A stretch of DNA of 64,000 bases from Pseudobacter ginsenosidimutans. Lineage in GTDB: Bacteria > Bacteroidota > Bacteroidia > Chitinophagales > Chitinophagaceae. The stretch is from assembly GCF_007970185.1 (NCBI RefSeq), contig NZ_CP042431.1:6138001-6202000 (forward strand), given 5' to 3'. Positions 9,132-18,452 of this stretch are shown here, one piece after another. Under the pieces are notes generated by a model. That model was given only the letters and a program-made list of their open reading frames with translations, was not told the DNA's origin and did no database searches. The translations under genes and the position numbers were made by a program. Within the stretch, counting starts at the first letter, position 1. Each line of letters opens with the position of its first letter.

Positions 9132-9514
9132 TGAACAGCAGTTTTATGTTGTTGGTTTGAAAAGAATGGAAAAATGAAATTCCTGTCCGTCTACTGAACA
9201 GGGAAAATGCTTTCACAAAAGAGGAAGCTGATTAGTAATTGCCGCTTTCAATAGGTTACAGTCTGGAAAAAAGAAAAAGGGGGATCTGGTTTTCAAAAGG
9301 CGGGTATTGCTATACGTACGAGAATAAATGTACAATTTCAAATCCTGACCACCTTCCGTAGAAACACCTTTTTTGGATGGGCATCCTGATAATTTGTCCA
9401 TTTTTGGAATCTTAGCGGCCGCTGGCATAATTTTTTAGCTTTATTGAGGCATTGCAGTATTTTTGATTACTCTCCCTATTACCCCCGTCTCATCACACCC
9501 GTAAAAACCATTTT
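9132..9514. other. Divergent intergenic region
   Basis: This 383-base gap lies between the divergent amine oxidase and VOC genes and must contain both promoters. I found only a weak TAGCTTTA near 9436 on the plus strand resembling the TAnnTTTG box, without a matching -33 element. A 71-codon minus-strand frame at 9213-9428 has no support. Nothing else was recognised. Confidence 0.5.
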
Positions 9515-10435
9515 ATGCAAAAGATCATTCCACATTTATGGTTCGACAAAGAAGCAAAGAAGGCCGCAAACTTCTACACATCGATTTTTCCAAATTCCAG
9601 GATCATCGATTCCTATGTGCTTCGCAATACACCCAGCGGTGATTGTGATGTATTGAGCTTTGAACTCTGGGGACAGGAATTTATGTGCATCAGTGCCGGT
9701 CCATTTTTCAAGTTCAACCCTTCTGTTTCCTTTATGGTGAATTTTGATCCATTGTTCTTCGAAGATGCTTCTGACCGCAATGAAGCGGCTAAAGATGCAC
9801 TCAGCAAACTCTGGGAAAAGTTATCTGATGGAGGCAAGGTTTTGATGGAGCTGGGCGAATACCCATTCAGCAGTCGCTACGGGTGGGTACAGGACAAATA
9901 CGGCGTTTCCTGGCAACTGATCTTCACCGATCCGGAAGGTGAACCGCGTCCTCCGATCGTGCCTTCCATTTTATTTGTAAAAGAGAATTATGGAAAAGCG
10001 GAAGAAGCCATCAATTTTTATCTTTCTGTTTTCAGGAATTCAAAAGCCGGCAGTATGCACAAGTACCCGGCAGGAATGGCGCCCGATAAGGAAGGCGCCG
10101 TTATGTACGCCGATCTCCAATTGGAAGGCAAATGGTTTTCATTGATGGAAAGCGCCCACGAACATGGATTCCAATTCAATGAAGCGATATCTTTTATGGT
10201 GAATTGTGATGATCAGGCAGAGATCGATTATTACTGGAGTAAATTGTCTGCAGTGAAAGAATCTGAACAATGCGGCTGGGTAAAGGATAAATATGGACTG
10301 AGCTGGCAGATCAGCCCAAAAGAACTGGAAGAGATGATGCGATCAGGCACACAGGAACAGGTGGACCGGGTTACGCAGGCATTCCTGCCGATGAAGAAAC
10401 TGGATATCGCGAAAATCAGGGAGGCTTTCCGTTAA
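9515..10435 (+). CDS. Tandem VOC / PhnB-like protein
   Basis: 306 residues made of two related halves of the PhnB-like '3-dmu-9_3-mt' branch of the vicinal oxygen chelate superfamily. The first (1-150) opens with IIPHLWFDKEAKKAANFYTSIFPNS and ends in YGWVQDKYGVSWQL. The second (about 155-275) has FVKENYGKAEEAINFYLSVFRNS and CGWVKDKYGLSWQIS. The repeated GWVxDKYGxSWQ signature shows an internal duplication. Members are often annotated as methyltransferases but are usually uncharacterised, glyoxalase-like cytoplasmic proteins. The gene overlaps the end of the convergent membrane-protein gene by 4 bases. Confidence 0.88.
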   Translation: MQKIIPHLWFDKEAKKAANFYTSIFPNSRIIDSYVLRNTPSGDCDVLSFELWGQEFMCISAGPFFKFNPSVSFMVNFDPLFFEDASDRNEAAKDALSKLWEKLSDGGKVLMELGEYPFSSRYGWVQDKYGVSWQLIFTDPEGEPRPPIVPSILFVKENYGKAEEAINFYLSVFRNSKAGSMHKYPAGMAPDKEGAVMYADLQLEGKWFSLMESAHEHGFQFNEAISFMVNCDDQAEIDYYWSKLSAVKESEQCGWVKDKYGLSWQISPKELEEMMRSGTQEQVDRVTQAFLPMKKLDIAKIREAFR

Positions 10436-10971
10436 ACTACTATAGCTTTCTTTTTCTTTGACCTGAAATAAGCGGCTCCCCAATTAAACAGGAACAGGGC
10501 CTGTGCTGCAGCAAATACAAAAGCAGTCAGGCTTCTGAATTCTATAAATCGAAGTTCACCCTTAAGAAGAGTTTGAATCAGGGCAGATTGCATCGGATTT
10601 GTTACATGGAATCTGAAATAGGATTTGTGTGTTGCAACAAAAAGCAGGCAAATCCCGCAAGTAATAAGGATATGCAACCAGGTTAGCAATGCCGAATACA
10701 GGAACTGTCGCCAGAACCAATAACAAAGCCATTCAAAAAAAAGAAAGACAGATAGCATCGCCATAAAGCTGGTGCCATGCATTAACACTCTTGTTTCGTT
10801 TATTTTGAAGACGATACTTGATTGCCAGAAAAGCAAAGAGTATATAAAAATGAGTATGCCGGTGCCCAAATAGATGGCCAGAGGGATTGCCAGTCTTCTG
10901 CTTTTCTTTCCCTGCAGGGCGAGCTCCTTCTCCAGGAAGGCTAATTTGTTTTCAGGATTATTTAAGTTCAT
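10432..10971 (-). CDS. Four-helix membrane protein of unknown function
   Basis: About 179 residues from the preferred ATG at 10971 (MNLNNPENKLAFLEKELALQ); an ATG at 10986 is also possible. A longer frame to 11019 adds a hydrophobic MFVHLSIFIS extension that looks spurious. Four hydrophobic segments are evident (AIPLAIYLGTGILIFIYSLLFW, FMAMLSVFLFFEWL, a segment ending in ITCGICLLFV, and FVFAAAQALFLFNW) and the C-terminus is very basic (RSKKKKAIVV). No family was recognised. The gene is convergent with the VOC gene and lies just past the terminator of the big cassette, so it is probably independently transcribed. Confidence 0.65.
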   Translation of the reverse strand: MNLNNPENKLAFLEKELALQGKKSRRLAIPLAIYLGTGILIFIYSLLFWQSSIVFKINETRVLMHGTSFMAMLSVFLFFEWLCYWFWRQFLYSALLTWLHILITCGICLLFVATHKSYFRFHVTNPMQSALIQTLLKGELRFIEFRSLTAFVFAAAQALFLFNWGAAYFRSKKKKAIVV

Positions 10972-11020
10972 CTTAGTTGTTCGCATACAAGATATAAAAA
11001 TAGAAAGATGTACAAACAAA

Positions 11021-11047
11021 AAAAGCGTCTCAAAAACTGAGACGCTT
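11021..11047 (-). terminator. Intrinsic terminator of cassette A
   Basis: A 10-bp perfect stem AAGCGTCTCA / TGAGACGCTT (11023-11032 and 11038-11047) with a 5-base loop. On the minus strand it is followed by a run of seven or more T. It lies 28 bases after the stop of the last cassette gene and closes the transcription unit. Confidence 0.85.
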
Positions 11048-11075
11048 ACCTGCTACCGGCTTATTTCAATGGCTA

Positions 11076-13397
11076 TTACTTTCTCCTTCTTCTGATGAGT
11101 ATAATGATACCCGTTAGCAGCAATGCGCCGGGTAGCACATATACATACATATACCAGATCATATTGCCAGCCTGCTTACCAATGGTGAGCATAACATCCT
11201 TCGGTACAATAAGTCTTGTATATACCGGGTATTCGTTATAGACCAGCCAGCTGTAAATACCTGCACCGATCGATCCTCCGGGAACTCCTGTACGGCTTGC
11301 CATAAAGTCTGCATCACTTGTTACCACTATCCGCTGTTCTTTATTGTTGATTTTCCTGGTGAGCCTTACGCCGGTTGTATAGATATCTTTTTGAAGGTCG
11401 CCTTCTGCAGGGGAGAACAAAGGTTTGGCAGAGTCTGCCTTGAACAATCCGTTTTCCACCCATAAGTTTTTTTCTCCGGGAATTTCCAGAATGGGTTCTA
11501 CCCGAAAACCGGCGGTATCTTTAAAGCTTAGATCGCAGGTACCCCAAAAGGATCCACCGGCGCCTGAGGTACTATCTGATAGTTGGGCTCCCTGCATTGC
11601 CAGTTCTCTTGACATTCCATTACCTGTCTTATTCATCGCTGCCATTAAAGCATCAGTAGTTGCATTTTGGGCTGGTTGCACCAGTCTTCCTTCATTCAGG
11701 TGAACACCGATCCCGTTAAGGAGCGGATTCAACATAGCCTGTTTCTCCGGCTCTCCATAGAAATATACATTCCCGCCTTTTGCTATGAATTGTTTTATTT
11801 TTTCCTGTTCAACAGTTTGTAATGCAGATCTCGGATCTCCCACTACAAGAACGGCAGTTGCTGCAGGAATTTCCTGGTGCAGCAGATTGATGGTGTCACA
11901 ATCCATTCCATAATTGATCAGGGATACACCCCTCTCCTGTTCATTTGTATGCGGCCCGAATTCCCTTTCACCATTCCGCCAGGGGCTTCGTTCGTAATGC
12001 CCGGTAGTAAACAACAACTTTGGAACGGGGGGCCTGGTCAGCCTCCGGATACTTCCGGATACAACAGGTTGTTCCGGCCAAAGAGTACCTTGAAAAGTCC
12101 TGAGTATTGATTTCTTCCCTTTATATTCCAGCTCCATCAGCAGACCAAGTTTGTCTTCCCGCGAAAGATCTATCAGCTTACGCACTTCATGTGGTTTCAT
12201 AAATGCAGCTGTATCCTTTTTGAAGATCTTTGCAAACTGCGCAGCGATCTGGTGAATATCCTTGCCTGGAAATGCCTCCTGGAACATGGTCTCGCCTGGC
12301 TTGATATCATAGTAGTTAACATACTTCAGTTTGATATTCGGATAGAATCTTACATACTGGTCCCAGAAATACCAAACATATTCATTCCTTTTTTCAGGCA
12401 TCGATGCTTCCATTGCTCTCCCCAGTAAATTCCCGTACATCGTAACGGTTAACTGAGATCCGTCCATTTCCTTCAGCACTGCCTGCGTAGCGGTATCGAT
12501 CGTATTCAGTTTATTCCTTGTTACATCCAGGTAGCCAATATATCCCGGCCTGGAACTGAAATATCCGAGCATCAGTATAGTACAGATCAGGGCCATATTC
12601 CTGGAAAATGTGACTGTCCATTTTTTCGACTCCTGTTTACTTTTCAACCTGATCATGGTGAGACCGAGGAACAAAACAATGATCAGGAAAAAGTAAAACA
12701 GCTCCCTGGTAGTGATCAAGCCTTTGATCATGGGATCAACCCTTCCACTCAGCGACAGGAACCAGGTAATATCCCTGATGAAATCATATTGCTGCAATAC
12801 ATTCCCCATATAGCTCAGCACAAAAAGAGCAGCAAAAGTGGCGATGCCGGCAACTATCTGGTAACCTGTCAGACTTGAAATAAACAATCCGATGGCCATA
12901 TAAGTACTGGAAAGTAAAAAGAAGCCCAGCAACATAGACAGATACCAGCTGAACTCCGCATGCAGGATGGTAAAATAACCGGTAAACAACAAGAAAGTGA
13001 TAGCGCTCATCAACACCAGGTTGAACAACATCAATCCCGTGTATTTCCCCAATACAATTTCTCTTATCCTTACAGGTGAAGAGCTCAGCAACTTCATAGT
13101 GCCGCTATTCTCTTCCCGGTTGATAACTCCCATGGTAAGGAGTGGTATAAACAAATACAGGTACTGCAGGAACTGACCAATGGTGCCCAGGAACAATTTT
13201 AAGGTGAGGGGGCCGGGAAAACCTCCAAAACTCGGGCTATTGGCTATTTTCAACTCCTGCTTGATGGCCAGGAATTGCAGCGGGGTTACGAACTGAATGC
13301 CACTGATCACGAAAAACACTACGATGGTAATCCAGGCAACAGGAGAATAGAACAATGTTCTTAACTCTGCCCTGGCTATCTTGAATATAATTCTCAT
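11076..13397 (-). CDS. GldF-GldG fusion ABC permease (cassette A, permease 1)
   Basis: 773 residues. The N-terminal 260 residues are an ABC-2 type permease with about six membrane segments, opening with MRIIFKIARAELRTLFYSP and containing NREENSGTMKLLSSSPVRIREIVLGKY, a GldF-like signature. After a membrane segment (MALICTILMLGYF) comes a long periplasmic GldG-type domain (about 290-740; KLNTIDTATQAVLKEMDGSQLTVTMY...LLVVGDPRSALQTVEQEKIKQFI equivalents), then a last helix and a basic tail RRRRK. In gliding Flavobacteria GldF and GldG are separate proteins working with ATPase GldA. Same length as its counterpart in cassette B. It is the last gene of the operon, 47 bases after the restored stop of the MutS-like gene. 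Confidence 0.88.
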   Translation of the reverse strand: MRIIFKIARAELRTLFYSPVAWITIVVFFVISGIQFVTPLQFLAIKQELKIANSPSFGGFPGPLTLKLFLGTIGQFLQYLYLFIPLLTMGVINREENSGTMKLLSSSPVRIREIVLGKYTGLMLFNLVLMSAITFLLFTGYFTILHAEFSWYLSMLLGFFLLSSTYMAIGLFISSLTGYQIVAGIATFAALFVLSYMGNVLQQYDFIRDITWFLSLSGRVDPMIKGLITTRELFYFFLIIVLFLGLTMIRLKSKQESKKWTVTFSRNMALICTILMLGYFSSRPGYIGYLDVTRNKLNTIDTATQAVLKEMDGSQLTVTMYGNLLGRAMEASMPEKRNEYVWYFWDQYVRFYPNIKLKYVNYYDIKPGETMFQEAFPGKDIHQIAAQFAKIFKKDTAAFMKPHEVRKLIDLSREDKLGLLMELEYKGKKSILRTFQGTLWPEQPVVSGSIRRLTRPPVPKLLFTTGHYERSPWRNGEREFGPHTNEQERGVSLINYGMDCDTINLLHQEIPAATAVLVVGDPRSALQTVEQEKIKQFIAKGGNVYFYGEPEKQAMLNPLLNGIGVHLNEGRLVQPAQNATTDALMAAMNKTGNGMSRELAMQGAQLSDSTSGAGGSFWGTCDLSFKDTAGFRVEPILEIPGEKNLWVENGLFKADSAKPLFSPAEGDLQKDIYTTGVRLTRKINNKEQRIVVTSDADFMASRTGVPGGSIGAGIYSWLVYNEYPVYTRLIVPKDVMLTIGKQAGNMIWYMYVYVLPGALLLTGIIILIRRRRK

Positions 13398-13444
13398 TAT
13401 GATCTGTTGTTACAATGAATTGAATTTGGTTGATACTGATCAGT

Positions 13445-14760
13445 TCAATGGCCGATCATTTCAATGATACCTTCATTCCTGATGATCATCATCCCCTGCC
13501 TGTCTTCTGTGATTCCTTCCTTCAATCTGTAAGTATAGCGGGAACATTTCCATCGAGAATGGTGGGCATATAATTGAATTGTATATTATTCCTGTTTTTC
13601 AATTGTTCACCCACTTCAATGATATGTGTGCTCACAATAAAAAGACAGTTCGCGTATTCCGAGAAAGCTTCTGTAACGGCAAGCGTGCCGTCGAATGCAT
13701 CTTTCACGTTGGTGCCTTTGAAGAGCTCATCGAACATCAGCAGGAGATGTTTACCAGTGCGTGTAGCGTCAGCGGCATTTTTCACCCGCACCACTTCCGC
13801 ATAGAAATGGCTATATCCAAGAGCGATATTATCCGCTACGTTGATGCTGGAATAGATCCCCTCCCGCACAGAAAATTCCATCGAAGTTGCCGCCACAGGA
13901 AATCCCAGATGCGCCAGGTACATGCTGATGCCAATGGTTTTCATCCAGGTGGATTTGCCGGCCATATTGGCGCCGGTGAGAAAGATCACATTACTGTTCT
14001 CCTTCATTGCAATGGAATTGCCGATGGCTTTATCAATTGATGGATGTTTCAGGTCAGCGGCATTGAAAACATTCTTATGCTTCGGCAATGCTACAGCCCA
14101 GGTAAACCCTTTTGTTGCTGCGATATCTCCTACAGCAATATTCACATCCAGCTCTGCTATGAACTGCAGCACCATTACAACCTGCTGATTGAATGTATTC
14201 TTCAGCAGGTGATCATACTCTGCTATCTTTTTAACAGAAATACCCGAATAGATATCGGTATCAATCAGTGCGGCCATTTGCCGGGCATGCAGTATAGTCC
14301 TGATTTCGGCTGTCCGTTGCTGAAAAGGGCCCTGCATGGAATGTAATAATTCTACAATGCCCAAACATTTCTTCAAAGTCATGATGGTGGCCTGCAATCC
14401 CTGGATCAATGCTTTGTACCGCTCATCACGCGTAAGTGACGACAATGTTTTCTTCAGCATAACGCTGGCATACACACTAAACTGACTGCCGGAACCAGAC
14501 TGATCTGTATACTCCTGCATCAGTAATACCTGTTGCGGATCAAAGGGAAACGGCAGCTTTGACTGCTGAAAGAATTTGAATACAGCTGTCCTTTGGTTGA
14601 TGCTGTTCTCATCGGTCAGCGGATTTTTGAACAGCTCATCCAGCAATCGCTCCCCTCCTCTTGTTTTCACCTGGTTGAAGATCGAATACACAGATCCCTG
14701 CCTGAACTTGCCCATCAGGTTGAGCTCCTCCTGGGATTGTCTGTCTATACTAAAACTCAT
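13445..14760 (-). pseudogene. MutS-like ATPase 'a', cassette A, with single-base frameshift near its end
   Basis: The frame from ATG 14760 yields 412 residues ending at 13522 in NVPAILTD. From 13540 the next frame continues with YTYRLKEGITEDRQG...NEGI and stops at 13445. The cassette B counterpart has this C-terminus in frame. Restoring one C to the run at 13540-13542 gives 438 residues, exactly the counterpart's length. The protein starts at MutS domain III (QGSVYSIFNQVKTRGGERLLDELFKNPLT) and keeps Walker A GANMAGKST (263-271), the S-x-F-x-x-E signature (GYSHFYAEV), Walker B LMFDELFKGTN and the VSTHI switch His. Mismatch-recognition and connector domains are absent. The truncated form keeps every ATPase motif and could still function. 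Genuine mutation or base-call error cannot be decided here. Confidence 0.8.
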
Positions 14761-14805
14761 ACTGTAAAATTTTTATTTGATTGTGTGGGCACACGCTGAC
14801 TATTA

Positions 14806-16119
14806 TCATTTCTTCTTACCTGTTGCCAGTGATTCCAGGATCCCCTCATTCCGGATGATGATCATACCATGCCGGTCATCGGTAATGCCTTCCTCTAGCG
14901 TATAGGTATATTCGGGAACTGTGCCATTCATGCGCGTAGGCAAATAATGGAAACCGATATTCGGCTTTTGCTTCAATTCATCACCTGCTTCAACAATATG
15001 CGAGGAGATCAAAAACAAACTATCCTTCTTACCTGCAAAAGCCTTTGTAACCGCTACGGTGCCTTCATGCGCATCCTTCACATTCGTTCCTCTAAACAAT
15101 TCATCAAACAATACAAACAAGGATTTACCGGCACCCAGTTCCGATGCCACTTTCTTTACCCGCAGCACTTCAGCGTAGAAGTGAGAAGCGCCGACACCCA
15201 GGTTATCAGGAAGGTTAATGGTAGTGAGCACGCCATCCATCACTGAAAAATCCAGTGATTTCGCAGCTACCGGAAACCCCATATGCGCTACGTAAACTGC
15301 TGTACTGAATGCGCGTAAGAAAGTTGACTTACCGGCCATATTAGCCCCTGTGAGGAATACCACTGATTTGTTTGCATGCATGGTCAGGTCATTGGCTACA
15401 GGGTGTTTCAGTTCCGGATGGTAAACTCCCTGCACTTTCAAAACATTGCTGCCACGGGGATGGGCAACCGGAAATACAAATCCTCTTTTATTAGCCACCT
15501 GGGCCACGGATATATATACATCCAGCAGGTAAATGAAATTCAGGACGGCCATGATCTTGTCCTTTTCTTTCACCCGCATCAATATATCAAAAGCCGTTAC
15601 TGCGCCAAATGAGATCTTGTTACCGGGCTTTTCATTGAATACCGGTTCCAGTGCCGGGTCCAGCAAGAGTTGAAGGATCTTCTTTCTTTCTTCTTCCATC
15701 ATGGGCACCTGTACAATGGCGCCGTTTGCCAGGAAATTCCTCACTGCATGCAGGAGCTCTATCAGCGCTGTTACGCCTGCATTGATCTCTTTTTCACCGG
15801 GTGTCCATTTTTGACCGGAATTCTCATTATCACTATAAGCGAGGTATTTTTCTACGCTGTCCAGTGTAGAAGAATCAAAAGGAAACTGCGTTAGTTGTTT
15901 TGCAAAGGAGGCAATGATGCCCGCCCGTTTGTTGATGGCATCCAGGCTGGCCAGCGGGTTCCTGAACATTTTTTCCAGCATCATTTCCCCACCCCGCGTG
16001 GAAGTATTATTGTAGATATCATAGATACCATTCCGTTCACGTTTGGCGAACAGCCGGAGATCTTCAATGGTTTGCTCATCCGTTAGCAGGAACATATTTG
16101 TTTGATTTGTACTTGACAC
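14806..16119 (-). CDS. MutS-like ATPase 'b' (cassette A)
   Basis: 437 residues. N-terminal part (20-250) resembles MutS domain III: RNGIYDIYNNTSTRGGEMMLEKMFRNPLASLDAINKR. The C-terminal part is the MutS-type ABC ATPase: Walker A GANMAGKST (258-266), GASHFYAEVLRVKK in place of the MutS signature loop, Walker B FVLFDELFRGTN (335-346), and SSHIVEAGDEL for the switch His. Domains I and II that bind DNA mismatches are missing, and so is the C-terminal HTH. It differs consistently from the neighbouring 'a' type, so the pair may form a heterodimer with composite sites, as MutS relatives do. Cytoplasmic. The gene starts 11 bases after the permease 2 stop. Role unknown; repair is unlikely. Confidence 0.85.
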   Translation of the reverse strand: MSSTNQTNMFLLTDEQTIEDLRLFAKRERNGIYDIYNNTSTRGGEMMLEKMFRNPLASLDAINKRAGIIASFAKQLTQFPFDSSTLDSVEKYLAYSDNENSGQKWTPGEKEINAGVTALIELLHAVRNFLANGAIVQVPMMEEERKKILQLLLDPALEPVFNEKPGNKISFGAVTAFDILMRVKEKDKIMAVLNFIYLLDVYISVAQVANKRGFVFPVAHPRGSNVLKVQGVYHPELKHPVANDLTMHANKSVVFLTGANMAGKSTFLRAFSTAVYVAHMGFPVAAKSLDFSVMDGVLTTINLPDNLGVGASHFYAEVLRVKKVASELGAGKSLFVLFDELFRGTNVKDAHEGTVAVTKAFAGKKDSLFLISSHIVEAGDELKQKPNIGFHYLPTRMNGTVPEYTYTLEEGITDDRHGMIIIRNEGILESLATGKKK

Positions 16120-16130
16120 AGTTCAGTTTT

Positions 16131-18440
16131 TTATTTTCTTTTTCTGCGCACCAGCAGCACGATGGCCGCCAGCAGCAATGCACCAGAAGCTACATACATA
16201 TAAATAACCATCAGGAACTTCGACTGAGCATGGGTAATTTTCACGTACTTGTCCGGCGCCATCGGGGAATTGCAGTAAATGGGGTATTTATTATCGAGTC
16301 CCCAGCTGTACAATGCTGAATTGATCTGAGACATTACGATCCGCGATGGTGTAATAAAATCCGCATCACCGGTAACGATGATCCTTTGCTCCCTGTTCCC
16401 TATCCTCCGGGTCAGTTTCAGGGCAGTTACATATTCCTCTTTTCTGAGATCGCCTTCGGATGCATTGAAGATGGGAGCGGCAGAATCAACTACCAGTATG
16501 CCATTCTCGATCCAGGATTTCTCATCGCCTTCTTTTGTGATCACAGGCTCGATACTGAAGCCATTTTTTGCTTCATATTCCAGGTGTAATGTACCCTCAT
16601 GTTGAACCTTCACTCCAGGGAATCTGTATTGCTGGAAATCTTCCATGGCTGGTTCCTTTGCCAGGTAATTACCAGCCCGCGTCATAGGAGCATAAAAGAT
16701 ATGCGGCATTTCATGTGCATCGGGTTGAACGATAGTACCTGCAACAGGATGCACTCCCAGTTGTTTGAGAACAGGTTCCAGGATCGTCTCCTTTCCAGGC
16801 TCCAGATAAAATATAGTATTGCCGCCTTTATCGATATGATCACTGATCTTTTGAAGCTCAGCTTCACTATAGGCAGACCTGGGATCGGCTACTACCAGCA
16901 GATTGGTTTTGGCTGGTATGTCTCTGGCAGCGAGGGAAACAGTATCCGCATCCACCCCATTATTGAGCAGCGTATGCCGGCCTTTTCCAGTGATCAGAAA
17001 ACCATAGTTCCTGCCAGCATGATCAAACGGGTCGCGCTCGTAATGCCCTGTTGCAAACTGGATCTTTACGTTTTCCTTCCTCGTCAGCCTTTTGAATACT
17101 GCAGCAACATGGTTTTGTTCAGGCCACACAGTTGCATCTGAATATGTTCTCAGCCATTCCTTTTTTCCATTATATTCCAACTGCATGATCAGGCGCTTAC
17201 CTTCAGACGACAAATCGATCTGTTTCCTGATCGTTTCCGGCTTTTTGAAAATAGATGGACGGATACCTTTTATTTCCGCTTCAATGGCAACTATCTCTTC
17301 CAGTGATTTGCCGGGGTACTCGTAATACAGGGAACTGTCGCCATCCATGGTATCATAATAATATTCGTATTTGAATTGCAGGTTGGGATAGAACCTGATA
17401 TATTGTTCCCATACTCCCCAGATATACCCGTTGCGGGATTGAGGGAGACCAGCAAAAGCATATTTCTCCAGCAAATTGGTATATAAGGTAACGGTAACGG
17501 GAGAACCATCCAGTTCTGCAATGGCTTCCTGAACAGCAGGATGCACTGTATTCAACTTATTTTTGGTAAGATCGAAATAGGCAATGTAGCCGGGCCTTGA
17601 GCTGACATATCCGATCAATACCACCAGCATTGTCAGCAAGATGTATTTGCCGATGGTTATCTTTTTCCTGCCGGATTCCTGCGTACTTTTTAGTTTGATC
17701 AGGGCAAAACCAATGAACAGCATGATGATGATCAGAAAATAGATAATATCCCTGCTGGTGATCAGACCATTCAACATGCGATCTGCTTTTCCATTAATAG
17801 AAAGTGCAAAAGTGAGATCACGTACCAGGTCGTATTGCTGCCAGAGACCGCCAATAACGGAGAGCACAAAGAAGACCGTGAATGTGATCATCGCCGCCAC
17901 TATCTGGTAGGTGGTCAAACAGGAAATGAACAGGCCAATAGCTGCATAGGTATTGATCAGCAGGAAAGTTCCCAGCAACACAGACAAATACCATTTGTAT
18001 TCTCCGTTCTCAACCACAAAATAAATAGAGGTGAGCATGAGCGCGAAAATCAGTACCAGCAGCATGTTGAAGATCACCAGACCAAGGTATTTCCCCAATA
18101 CGATCTCCCTGGTTGTAACCGGAGAAGAATAGAGTAGTTTGATGGTGCCATTGCTGATCTCCCGGTTGATGATCCCCATTGTCAGTAAGGGAATAAAGAG
18201 ATAAATATATCCCATCAGTTTGTTGCGCATGCCATCTACCAACATACCTCCGATCCCCGGGAATCCCTGCCATTCAGGTTGCAGATCGCGAATCAGTTCC
18301 TGGAAATTACTGGCATCCTCCAAACCGAAACTAAAAACAGCTGCAGTGATCACATAGAAAAGAAAGATCACAAACCAGGCAACAGGAGAATAAAACAAGG
18401 TCCTCAGTTCGGCCCGCGCTATCTTGAAAATAATCTTCAT
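16131..18440 (-). CDS. GldF-GldG fusion ABC permease (cassette A, permease 2)
   Basis: 769 residues with the same plan as permease 1: opening MKIIFKIARAELRTLFYSP, six-helix ABC-2 permease with NREISNGTIKLLYSSPVTTREIVLGKY, helix (ILLTMLVVLIGYV), GldG-like extracytoplasmic domain with NKLNTVHPAVQEAIAELDGSP and LLVVADPRSAYSEAELQKI, final helix and tail RRKRK. It is the first permease after the ATPase gene, 12 bases away, so ATPase and permease are translationally close. It is more like permease 2 of cassette B (shared SIxGKADRML/LM and TTxQIVAA segments) than like permease 1, showing that the permease duplication came before the cassette duplication. The two permeases may pair in one ABC-2 complex. 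Confidence 0.88.
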   Translation of the reverse strand: MKIIFKIARAELRTLFYSPVAWFVIFLFYVITAAVFSFGLEDASNFQELIRDLQPEWQGFPGIGGMLVDGMRNKLMGYIYLFIPLLTMGIINREISNGTIKLLYSSPVTTREIVLGKYLGLVIFNMLLVLIFALMLTSIYFVVENGEYKWYLSVLLGTFLLINTYAAIGLFISCLTTYQIVAAMITFTVFFVLSVIGGLWQQYDLVRDLTFALSINGKADRMLNGLITSRDIIYFLIIIMLFIGFALIKLKSTQESGRKKITIGKYILLTMLVVLIGYVSSRPGYIAYFDLTKNKLNTVHPAVQEAIAELDGSPVTVTLYTNLLEKYAFAGLPQSRNGYIWGVWEQYIRFYPNLQFKYEYYYDTMDGDSSLYYEYPGKSLEEIVAIEAEIKGIRPSIFKKPETIRKQIDLSSEGKRLIMQLEYNGKKEWLRTYSDATVWPEQNHVAAVFKRLTRKENVKIQFATGHYERDPFDHAGRNYGFLITGKGRHTLLNNGVDADTVSLAARDIPAKTNLLVVADPRSAYSEAELQKISDHIDKGGNTIFYLEPGKETILEPVLKQLGVHPVAGTIVQPDAHEMPHIFYAPMTRAGNYLAKEPAMEDFQQYRFPGVKVQHEGTLHLEYEAKNGFSIEPVITKEGDEKSWIENGILVVDSAAPIFNASEGDLRKEEYVTALKLTRRIGNREQRIIVTGDADFITPSRIVMSQINSALYSWGLDNKYPIYCNSPMAPDKYVKITHAQSKFLMVIYMYVASGALLLAAIVLLVRRKRK

Positions 18441-18452
18441 CAGTTGCGGGGT

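Noticed and set aside
9213-9428. 71-codon minus-strand frame between amine oxidase and VOC genes
   Set aside because: Low-complexity composition (poly-Phe stretch) in a divergent promoter region; no sign of a family.
13540-13542. Programmed ribosomal frameshifting in MutS-like a
   Set aside because: No slippery heptamer or downstream pseudoknot was seen, and the cassette B copy encodes the tail in frame.
13445-16119. Canonical DNA mismatch repair mutS genes
   Set aside because: The proteins lack domains I and II and the C-terminal HTH, are about half the usual MutS length, and occur as adjacent unlike pairs inside a SusCD/ABC operon.
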